This document shows, in pieces, positions 1 through 5,464 of a DNA stretch of 6,621 bases; the first letter of the stretch is position 1; each line of letters opens with the position of its first letter. Position numbers and translations under genes: made by a program. Below the pieces are notes generated by a model that was given only the letters and a program-made list of their open reading frames with translations, had not been told where the DNA came from and did no database searches. Source of the DNA: Treponema sp. UBA4319 (lineage in GTDB: Bacteria; Spirochaetota; Spirochaetia; Treponematales; Treponemataceae); assembly GCA_002393865.1 (NCBI GenBank), contig DGUD01000048.1, positions 1-6,621 of the forward strand. The letters are read 5' to 3'.

Positions 1-20
1 TCTTAAAAGGTATTGCAGTC

Positions 21-67
21 AGGGGCGCATCCCCTTATCTCTCCCGATGGGCGGGGAATGCACCCCT
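21..67. repeat. Imperfect palindrome / strong hairpin
   Basis: The arms at 21-34 and 53-67 are near-perfect inverse complements. AGGGG (21-25) pairs with CCCCT (63-67), GCAT (27-30) with ATGC (58-61) and CCCC (31-34) with GGGG (53-56). That gives 13 pairs, with one C/A mismatch (26/62) and one bulged A (57). The loop holds a further small CCC-GAT-GGG hairpin (43-51). No T-run follows directly on the + strand, so it is not a textbook intrinsic terminator. It could be the 3' structure of an upstream gene outside the window, a dispersed palindromic repeat, or part of a structured leader. Confidence 0.5.
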
Positions 68-118
68 TCCGCGCGGATCAAAACGCGTTTTTTTGCTGTA
101 ATCGCAGGCTTTTTTTTT

Positions 119-151
119 GCTCCCCGCAGGCTGGGGGAGCTTGCCTTTTTT
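119..151 (+). terminator. Terminator-like hairpin upstream of the chemoreceptor gene
   Basis: GCTCCCC (119-125) pairs with GGGGAGC (134-140) around an 8-base loop, and a run of six T (146-151) starts five bases after the stem. This resembles an intrinsic terminator for a + strand gene to the left, although the T-run is a little far from the stem. Because it lies directly before the sigma-28-like -10 box, it would insulate the chemoreceptor from upstream transcription. An alternative is an attenuator in a longer leader. Confidence 0.4.
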
Positions 152-159
152 GCCGATAC
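152..159 (+). promoter_or_regulatory. Sigma-28-like -10 element (GCCGATAC)
   Basis: GCCGATAC matches seven of eight bases of the flagellar sigma factor (FliA, sigma-28) -10 consensus GCCGATAA. It sits about 50 bases before the chosen start of a chemoreceptor gene, a class often transcribed by sigma-28. No TAAA-type -35 is present at the expected distance of about 15 bases; that stretch is the GC-rich hairpin. The promoter assignment is therefore only suggestive. Confidence 0.3.
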
Positions 160-205
160 ATAGTAAGGTTTTTTTATCTTGAAGCTTACGTATATGGGGG
201 GGCTT

Positions 206-2287
206 ATGAGTCGCAAACGGCACATGTCGCTGATGGCTGAGGTTTTGACGGGTTCTATCGGGACGATGCTGATTATCACGCTGTTCCTGTTCATTTCGAT
301 GGTAGTCCTGACGTTCTCCATTATCAAGCATTCGACGGTCACCGCCGTCGATACCGCTATGGAGACTTTGAACGAGGAGGTCGTCGGTATTCTGGGGGAA
401 TACAACGACCTGGTCAAGGATCTTGCGAACGTGATACCCGTCTTGGAGAACCGGGAGCAGATGAAGGCCGTCGTGCAGAGCATGGGCCAGAATATGATGG
501 ACGATACGCTGCTCTACTATGCCACGGCGGAACAGATTTGGGATGGCGGCACGCTTATCTCCCACACGGGCTGGGAGGCATCGCCCGATTTTGATATGCA
601 GAGCCGCCTGTGGCACAAGAACGCGCGCAACGACAGGACGAAGGTCTGCTATACAGAGCCGTTTACCGACGTCAACACCGGCAAAATCATCGTTACCCTG
701 AGTTACCGGGTGCTTGATGGCAACGGGAATTTCATCGGCGTTTCTGCGGCTGACATCGTGCTTGACGCGCTGACCGCGGCTGTAAAGGACATCAACCTGT
801 CTCCGCACAGCGAGGTTCACATCATCACGAAGGACGGCCTGTTCATCACCAGCGACAATTTTTCCGCCATCATGAAGGACAATTACTTCGACGGCGCGAA
901 CTTCAGCACCTACACGAAGTCAAGCTACCTGAACGGCGAGGCGAAGTCGTTCATCGAGAAGGGCCGCTATTACGGCGTACATCCGATTCGCAACACCGAC
1001 TGGTTCATCGTCGCCGAAGGTCCCGCCTCCGATTTTACGTCCGCATATACGATGATTCTGCGCAACATGTTCTTTGTCCTGCTCGTGCTCATCGTCGCGT
1101 TCATCATAATCGATGTTGCTATGTCGAAGCGCGTGGCGAGCCACTTTACCGAGCTGGTCGCGGGCTGTGAGTACATCGCGAAGGGCGACTTTACGCGCAA
1201 GTATCCCGACTACCTGACGACGGAGGCTTCCCAGCTTTCCAAGGGTTTCAACAGCTTCTCCGAGAGCATAGGTTCCCTCGTGAGCATCATCAGGGATTCT
1301 GCGTCGAACATTCAGGATGTGTCCAAGCGGCTGGCAGCCAATTCCTCGGAGATTCATGATTCCGTCTCTACCACGGAGGTTGCCATAAACGAGGTGAACG
1401 GCAGCATCGACAACCAGAGCCGGGCCATCGGGGCGGTCAACGAGGCCGTCTCCCAGGTTTCCCAGAAGACGAAGGGGCTTGACGGCGAGATTGCGACCCA
1501 GAACAAGCTCATCATCGCTTCTTCCGCGAACATAGAGGACATGATGAACCGCTTCTTTGACATCACTAAGACTGCGGAATCCATGTCGTCCAAGGTCGCC
1601 TCCATCGTGGATTCTTCCTCGGCGAATACCGACGCGCTCAAGAAGTCGGTCAGCCAGATTCAGGAGGTACAGGCCGAATCGGGAGCCCTGCTTGAGATGA
1701 ACACGGTCATTTCCTCCGTCGCGAGCCAGACGAACCTGCTGGCCATGAACGCGGCTATCGAGGCCGCCCATGCCGGAGAGAGCGGCAAGGGATTTGCCGT
1801 CGTTGCCGATGAAATCCGCAAGCTTGCCGAAACGACGAGCAAGCAGGCAAAGGATTCGAGCGTCTCGCTCAAGTCCATCCAGAGCAAAATCAACGAGATT
1901 TCGTCTTCCTCTCTGGATGTGGAGAAGTCCTTTGAGGGGACGATTGGCGAGATTAAGAACTTTGAGCAGACGATGTCTTCGCTGTCACATACGGTGACCG
2001 AGCAGGGGGCAAAGGCAAAGGAGATTCTTTCTTCCCTTGAGGACATCAAGTCGAGCTGCGCGAACGTCAAGGAAAGTGCGAAGGTCATCAGCTCTGCGAC
2101 CGCCGCCGTCGCGGAAAACTGTGCGTCGCTCTCGGAGATTCAGGCGGAAGTCGATTCTGGAATCCGCTCCTGCGAGGAAGCGTCAAAGTCGCTCAGCTCA
2201 ACATCTCAGGCCATTGCCAGCATATCCGACACTGCCCAGCGCTCCGTCGGCTCCTTGTCTGAGGCGGTGAGCCGCTTTACGGTCTGA
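206..2287 (+). CDS. Methyl-accepting chemotaxis protein with dCache-type sensor domain
   Basis: This is a transmembrane chemoreceptor that would sense a periplasmic ligand and control the CheA kinase through CheW. With the ATG at 206 it has 693 residues. There is a basic N-terminus, TM1 at about 13-37, a periplasmic double-Cache-like domain at about 42-275 (RLWH at 134-137, FTDVNTG near 153-159, ADIVLD near 182-187), TM2 at about 282-305, a HAMP region to about 358, then a long helical signalling domain. The CheW/CheA-binding hairpin tip is very clear at 508-541 ([18 protein letters not shown], then [16 protein letters not shown]). The C-terminus ends SRFTV, with no CheR-tethering pentapeptide of the WxxF type. 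Start choice: ATG 206 has a G-rich run (196-202) just upstream; in-frame ATG 194 and TTG 179 are possible and add 4 or 9 residues. The gene stands alone and ends before a strong terminator. The ligand cannot be named. Confidence 0.95.
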   Translation: MSRKRHMSLMAEVLTGSIGTMLIITLFLFISMVVLTFSIIKHSTVTAVDTAMETLNEEVVGILGEYNDLVKDLANVIPVLENREQMKAVVQSMGQNMMDDTLLYYATAEQIWDGGTLISHTGWEASPDFDMQSRLWHKNARNDRTKVCYTEPFTDVNTGKIIVTLSYRVLDGNGNFIGVSAADIVLDALTAAVKDINLSPHSEVHIITKDGLFITSDNFSAIMKDNYFDGANFSTYTKSSYLNGEAKSFIEKGRYYGVHPIRNTDWFIVAEGPASDFTSAYTMILRNMFFVLLVLIVAFIIIDVAMSKRVASHFTELVAGCEYIAKGDFTRKYPDYLTTEASQLSKGFNSFSESIGSLVSIIRDSASNIQDVSKRLAANSSEIHDSVSTTEVAINEVNGSIDNQSRAIGAVNEAVSQVSQKTKGLDGEIATQNKLIIASSANIEDMMNRFFDITKTAESMSSKVASIVDSSSANTDALKKSVSQIQEVQAESGALLEMNTVISSVASQTNLLAMNAAIEAAHAGESGKGFAVVADEIRKLAETTSKQAKDSSVSLKSIQSKINEISSSSLDVEKSFEGTIGEIKNFEQTMSSLSHTVTEQGAKAKEILSSLEDIKSSCANVKESAKVISSATAAVAENCASLSEIQAEVDSGIRSCEEASKSLSSTSQAIASISDTAQRSVGSLSEAVSRFTV

Positions 2288-2355
2288 GCCTGCGTATGGT
2301 GATGTGCGCCTGCTGCTTGCGGCGGGCTGCGTTGTTCCCGCGCAGATAAAAGCGA

Positions 2356-2384
2356 AAGCCCCGGTATGCTGCCGGGGCTTTTTT
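2356..2384 (+). terminator. Intrinsic terminator after the chemoreceptor gene, possibly bidirectional
   Basis: AAGCCCCGG (2356-2364) pairs perfectly with CCGGGGCTT (2372-2380) around a 7-base loop, followed by T through 2384. This is a classic Rho-independent terminator 68 bases after the chemoreceptor stop. Read on the - strand, the same stem is followed by a fairly T-rich stretch (CTTTCGCTTTTATC). It may therefore also end the convergent transport operon, whose last stop codon is about 75 bases away and has no better terminator of its own. Confidence 0.85.
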
Positions 2385-2458
2385 GTGCGGCGCTGCTCCG
2401 CCGGGGGCTAGGGGTGCCGCGCTGGCAGGGGGCGTTCCGCAGCCAGGCGGAGCCTGCC

Positions 2459-3226
2459 TTATTTGTCCAGCTGGGTGACGTTCTGCTTGACCACCGTAAG
2501 CAGGGCGCCGCGCCCGGTTTCCTCCGGGAAATTCCGCCAGATTATGTATGCCGCGTCCGGGGCGACTTCCGCGAGCGGCTGTCCGACGGGGTTATGCACG
2601 TTGTCTATGATGAACGCGTAGCCGCCTGCCTGCGCGTCGGCAATCTGTGCTGACGTGACTGGGCCGGGGCCGAATGTCGCTGCGACGTCGAGTCCAAGGT
2701 CTTTCGCAAGGTAAATCTGGTTCTTGTTGCAGAGAACCCGTGCGCCTTTCAGCCCCTTCTTTTCTATATCGGCCGCTGCTGCCGCAATGTAATCCGTGTA
2801 TTCGGCGAGCCGCTCCTTCATCTTTGCCTGCGTGCCGGTGACGGCGGCGATTTTTTCCGCGCTGGCGGTAACGGTTGCCACTGAGTTGTCGCAGCTAATC
2901 TGCACCATCTGCACCGAGGAAGTTCCCCCGTTGCTGCCGAGCGTCTGCATCATGCGCTCAAAGCCCGCGTAGATGAACACTTTGCTCTTGTTCACCGTCA
3001 GGATGTCGTCCACAGTGATTTCGTATTCCGGGGGATGGCGCATGCTTGCGGGCGCAATCGTGTTTACGGAATCTACGCCCGCTATGTCCGCGAAGGCCGC
3101 TGTCCATGAGGTCGAGGCGGTCACGCTGCTCTTCTTCTTCTTTTTTTTCCATCCGGCTGCGGATGCCATGCTTGCGGCGAGCGCAATCAGCAACAGGCTT
3201 ATCGCCAGCTTCTTCTTTCCGTTCAT
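2459..3226 (-). CDS. ZnuA/TroA-like ABC transporter substrate-binding protein, divergent
   Basis: This is the predicted periplasmic solute-binding component of the adjacent metal-type ABC transporter, 255 residues. It starts at ATG 3226 with an ideal AGGAGG eight bases upstream. A signal peptide is evident: KKK, a hydrophobic stretch at about 7-23 and an A-S-A cleavage motif near 21-23. There is no lipobox cysteine, so it should be soluble. Six lysines follow (27-32). TroA-family hallmarks are HPPEYEIT (64-71, like the usual DPHTYEP segment), VNKSKVFIYAG (78-88, like the usual NADVFVYNG), a central helix with AEYTDYIAAAAADI, and a C-terminal lobe with GPGPVTSAQIADAQAGGYAFIIDNVHNP (186-213). 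The family's second and third His ligands appear replaced (CDNSV at 112-116; CNKNQ at 166-170), and there is no His-rich loop. It is shorter than the usual roughly 300 residues. The superfamily is fairly secure; the ligand is not. Confidence 0.85.
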   Translation of the reverse strand: MNGKKKLAISLLLIALAASMASAAGWKKKKKKSSVTASTSWTAAFADIAGVDSVNTIAPASMRHPPEYEITVDDILTVNKSKVFIYAGFERMMQTLGSNGGTSSVQMVQISCDNSVATVTASAEKIAAVTGTQAKMKERLAEYTDYIAAAAADIEKKGLKGARVLCNKNQIYLAKDLGLDVAATFGPGPVTSAQIADAQAGGYAFIIDNVHNPVGQPLAEVAPDAAYIIWRNFPEETGRGALLTVVKQNVTQLDK

Positions 3227-4080
3227 CCCTGTGTCCTCCTGTCCTGCCGTCTGGTCTTTTTGTGCAGGATTGCGATGTATGCAGTATAGATGATTCCCGC
3301 AAGGAGCGCAATACTTGCCCCCGGCGGCAAATCGGCTGCGACGGCGATGCAGTAGCCTGCGCAGGAAAAAAGAAGGCCGAACGCGCTGCCTGCGGCAAAG
3401 AGCCTGCGGACGCTTGTTCCCCGCCGCGAAAGGCGCAGGTGGGCGCTGGCGCATTGCACCGGCAGGATGAGCAGCGCGTCTATCAGGAAGGCGCCGAGCA
3501 GTTTCATCGCGAGCGCCACGGTGAGCGCCACGATTGCCACCATGAGCGTGTAATGGAACGTGACTTTGATGCCCATCGCGGCGGCGGTCTCACGGTTGAA
3601 AAACAGTGCAAGGATGTTCTGGAAGTTGAGGCCGATGTACAGGATGAGCATTGCGGCGAGCGCAATCAGTATGGCGATGTCCTGCACGGAAAGCGTGAAC
3701 GGGCTGCCCCACAGGAGGCTGAGCGTGTCCTTTGCGGGCACGTCGCACACATGGGTGATGACGGATGCCAGCGCCATGCTGAGCACCATGGTGGCCGCGC
3801 TTGCGCCGCCAAAGCCCTGCATGCTTCCTTCCGAAAAAACGAGCATGATGCCTACCATCAGCGCGTTTACCGCGACGACAGCCGGAACCAGCGGCAGCCC
3901 GGCCGCAAGCGCAATGGCGCCGCCGAGGATGACGCCGTGCATCATCATGTAGCGGAGCGGAATAAGGTCGAGCCGCACGACCATGACCCCGCAGAGCGGA
4001 AATCCTGCGCCCGCAATCATCATTGCCACAAGCCCCCGTGCTACGGGTGCGAGCGTGAACAGCTGGAAGAGCTCTGCCAT
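3223..4080 (-). CDS. ABC-3 family metal transporter permease (ZnuB/TroC-like)
   Basis: This is the predicted inner-membrane channel subunit of a zinc/manganese-type uptake ABC transporter, working as a dimer with the upstream-encoded ATPase. Its 285 residues are normal for the family. It is highly hydrophobic, with about eight or nine membrane segments (roughly 13-35, 47-62, 64-82, 95-112, 133-151, 176-191, 194-210, 228-249, 255-272). The family's coupling-helix region is clear: FNRETAAAMGIKV (161-173), then LTVALAMKLLGAFLIDALLILPVQCA (186-211), the typical ABC-3 permease pattern of an acidic-AxxxG loop followed by the G-x-L-L/I-x-x-A-L-L-I-L-P segment. The C-terminus is short and basic. ATG 4080 shares one base with the ATPase stop, preceded by a G-rich site (GGGGAG). 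Its own TGA overlaps the binding-protein ATG by four bases (ATGA). The transported ion cannot be read from the permease alone. Confidence 0.92.
   Translation of the reverse strand: MAELFQLFTLAPVARGLVAMMIAGAGFPLCGVMVVRLDLIPLRYMMMHGVILGGAIALAAGLPLVPAVVAVNALMVGIMLVFSEGSMQGFGGASAATMVLSMALASVITHVCDVPAKDTLSLLWGSPFTLSVQDIAILIALAAMLILYIGLNFQNILALFFNRETAAAMGIKVTFHYTLMVAIVALTVALAMKLLGAFLIDALLILPVQCASAHLRLSRRGTSVRRLFAAGSAFGLLFSCAGYCIAVAADLPPGASIALLAGIIYTAYIAILHKKTRRQDRRTQG
3235..3240 (-). promoter_or_regulatory. Shine-Dalgarno AGGAGG of the substrate-binding protein gene
   Basis: A perfect AGGAGG lies eight bases before ATG 3226, inside the end of the permease gene. It fixes this start over the 76-codon upstream extension of the same frame, which has no such site and overlaps the permease. 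It is the strongest ribosome-binding site in the operon, consistent with a need for more binding protein than membrane components. Confidence 0.85.
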
Positions 4081-5144
4081 CAGTCCTGCTCCCCAAGCTG
4101 CATGACTTCCCAGCCGCGCAGCGCGGCCAGCTCCCTGTCATGCGTCACCGTGATGATGGTCGGAATCTCTGTTACCGTGAGCGAGCGCAGTATGTCCGTC
4201 ACCATGCGCCGGTTCTCCTCGTCGAGCGCGGAGGTCGGCTCGTCAAGCAGCAGCAGCCTCGCGTGCTGGGCAAGGCAGCGCGAGATGGAGACTTTCTGCT
4301 TTTCGCCGCCGCTCAGGCTCGCGAAGCTCCTGTCCAGCAGGTGCAGGCTGGATGTGCGCTCCAGCGCGCTTTTTACGAGCTCCTTGCGCTCGGAGGCAGG
4401 GGTGCCCGGAGGAATGCCGAGCCCCGCCACTTCTTCCGTGGAAAGACTTACGCCCACGGTGTCCGTCTGCTGGGGAATGTAGCCGATGGTGTATTGGGGA
4501 AGTTCCCGGATTTGTTTTCCGCCTATCGTTATGCTGCCGGATCGCGGCTCCGTTATGCCCGCGAGCATCCTGAGCAGCGTCGTTTTTCCCGCTCCGTTCT
4601 CTCCCAGCACCATAAGATGGGCGCCCGGCTTAAGGCTGAACGAGAGATTGTGTATCTTGCCGAATGGCGCGCTCAGGTTCTGCACGCAGACGTCTGTCCC
4701 GCAGACCAGCTGGGCGCGCTGCCGCAGCAAAAAGTACATTGTGTCGCTGTCGCTCAGGGGGGCAAGCTGCGCTTCCGTCGCGCACAGGAGCCTGTCCACA
4801 AGGTGCGTGTAGGAGAATTCTGCCTGTCCGCCGGGAGGAAGCAGTTTGTTTGTGTCCTGAATATAGGAGACGGCAAGGCTGCTCGCGAGGTCTGTGTGAA
4901 TCCGGCGTATGCCCATGCGCAGGATGAGCACTGCCGCAGCCTTGCCGATTGCCGAGTCATGCAGGGAAAGCTCCGCTGCTGGCGGGAGCGTTCCTTTGCG
5001 CATCTCCTGCTCAAGCTCAAAGAGCGGATGCAGCCATTTGCCGCTGCTCGTAAAGACAGAAGTTCTGCCTTTGTAAACGGCCAGCGTCGTGGCGGGTGGC
5101 AGCGGCATGCGGTAGGCGTCCTGGCTGCTTGTCTGTTCTGTCAC
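4080..5144 (-). CDS. ABC transporter ATPase (ZnuC/TroB-like) with N-terminal DUF1893 domain
   Basis: This cytoplasmic ATPase subunit would power the adjacent permease: 354 residues against about 220-260 for ordinary ZnuC/TroB proteins. The C-terminal half is a complete ABC domain: Walker A GENGAGKTT (181-189), Q-loop IPQQ (223-226), signature LSGGEKQK (277-284), Walker B LLLLDEP (297-303), D-loop SALD (305-308) and switch histidine H335. The extra N-terminal part (about 18-143) resembles DUF1893/TM1506, a cytidine-deaminase-like fold of unknown function: LAVYKGRTSVFTSSGKWLHPL near the start, DSAIGKAAAVLI (63-74) matching the family's DxxxGKAAALL, and CATEAQ (121-126) at the place of its CPxE motif. 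Start: GTG 5144, six bases after AAAGGAG. The frame is open 102 codons further upstream, but that part is Arg/Ser/Pro-rich and unlike a protein domain. It is first in the operon. The ATPase call is certain, the DUF1893 call likely. Confidence 0.92.
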   Translation of the reverse strand: MTEQTSSQDAYRMPLPPATTLAVYKGRTSVFTSSGKWLHPLFELEQEMRKGTLPPAAELSLHDSAIGKAAAVLILRMGIRRIHTDLASSLAVSYIQDTNKLLPPGGQAEFSYTHLVDRLLCATEAQLAPLSDSDTMYFLLRQRAQLVCGTDVCVQNLSAPFGKIHNLSFSLKPGAHLMVLGENGAGKTTLLRMLAGITEPRSGSITIGGKQIRELPQYTIGYIPQQTDTVGVSLSTEEVAGLGIPPGTPASERKELVKSALERTSSLHLLDRSFASLSGGEKQKVSISRCLAQHARLLLLDEPTSALDEENRRMVTDILRSLTVTEIPTIITVTHDRELAALRGWEVMQLGEQD

Positions 5145-5150
5145 TGTAAG

Positions 5151-5157
5151 CTCCTTT
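5151..5157 (-). promoter_or_regulatory. Shine-Dalgarno AAAGGAG of the ATPase gene
   Basis: AAAGGAG sits six bases before GTG 5144. It selects this start over the first in-frame ATG (5450), which lacks a good site, and over the internal ATG 12 codons later. The DUF1893-like similarity begins about 18 residues after this GTG, which agrees with the choice. Confidence 0.75.
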
Positions 5158-5200
5158 GGGCGGCTCCCGGATTGTGGCGTAAGGAAGCGGCCTTGCTTGC

Positions 5201-5229
5201 AGCATAGCGTATTCGGGATAAAAAATCGA
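5201..5229 (-). promoter_or_regulatory. Weak candidate promoter of the transport operon
   Basis: On the - strand, TATGCT (5206-5201, four of six matches to TATAAT) lies 17 bases after TCGATT (5229-5224, three of six matches to TTGACA), in the only AT-rich patch of the spacer. It would give a leader of about 50 bases before GTG 5144. No convincing Zur- or MntR/TroR-like operator palindrome is visible around it. Confidence 0.3.
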
Positions 5230-5406
5230 GTGCATCGGAGGAACCGGGCACGGGAATCTGTTTTGCGCGGGGAGGGATGGAACAGGCGGCTGAAGCCCGC
5301 ATAGCTTGAGACTGTCTTGCGGCTACGGCGCGGTACGGGCACACTGTGCTGCTGGCTTTGTCTGCTGTGCGCCTCTGCCGCCATCGGCATCAGCAGGCAA
5401 AGCGGC

Positions 5407-5448
5407 GCACCCCGCCGCAGACCGCCTGGAGCCTGCTGCACGGGGTGC
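5407..5448 (-). terminator. Hairpin just downstream of the GH31 gene, possible 3' end structure
   Basis: CGGGGTGC (5441-5448) and GCACCCCG (5407-5414) are perfect inverse complements of eight bases. Inside them GCAG (5417-5420) can pair with CTGC (5436-5439). The hairpin begins 17 bases after the GH31 stop codon in the direction of transcription, where a terminator would be expected. No T-run follows, so it could instead stabilise the mRNA 3' end, work with Rho, or be a repeated palindrome. Confidence 0.4.
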
Positions 5449-5464
5449 ATGTTTTCCGCGCGAA

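Larger units (their letters stand above)
5145..5464 (-). other. 320-bp intergenic spacer between GH31 gene and transport operon
   Basis: No gene is evident here. The - strand frame continuous with the ATPase is open back to ATG 5450, but its translation is rich in Arg, Ser and Pro and looks like chance coding in GC-rich DNA. Structure that can be seen: the hairpin at 5407-5448 just after the GH31 stop, a smaller hairpin with arms 5294-5301 and 5318-5324 (one bulge), and the weak promoter candidate at 5201-5229. I found no conserved cobalamin or other metal riboswitch motif by eye. Confidence 0.6.

Noticed and set aside
88..175. Phased T-tracts (centres near 91, 114, 148 and 172) as curved DNA
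   Set aside because: Spacings of about 23, 34 and 24 bases drift from multiples of the helical repeat, and at least one tract is explained by a terminator-like hairpin.
920..1771. 283-codon - strand open frame inside the chemoreceptor gene
   Set aside because: It is complementary to conserved chemoreceptor coding sequence; its composition (Arg, Gly, His, Asp) is typical of an antisense shadow.
2444..2456. CAGGC-GGA-GCCTG mini-hairpin just after the binding-protein stop as the operon terminator
   Set aside because: The stem is only five pairs and no T-run follows on the - strand; the hairpin at 2356-2380 is a better candidate.
3227..3454. 76-codon N-terminal extension of the substrate-binding protein
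   Set aside because: It overlaps the permease gene and would bury the clear signal peptide; ATG 3226 has a perfect Shine-Dalgarno.
3046..4482. 478-codon + strand open frame opposite the transport genes
   Set aside because: It lies antisense to three well-supported genes, is dominated by Arg, His, Glu and Ser, and shows no domain. It is a by-product of GC-rich codon use.
4140..5207. 355-codon + strand open frame opposite the ATPase gene
   Set aside because: It is antisense to an ABC ATPase with all motifs intact, and its translation shows no recognisable motif.
5145..5450. 102-codon open extension of the ATPase frame upstream of GTG 5144
   Set aside because: Its translation is Arg/Ser/Pro-rich with no recognisable fold, the first ATG has no good ribosome-binding site, and GTG 5144 has AAAGGAG at ideal spacing.
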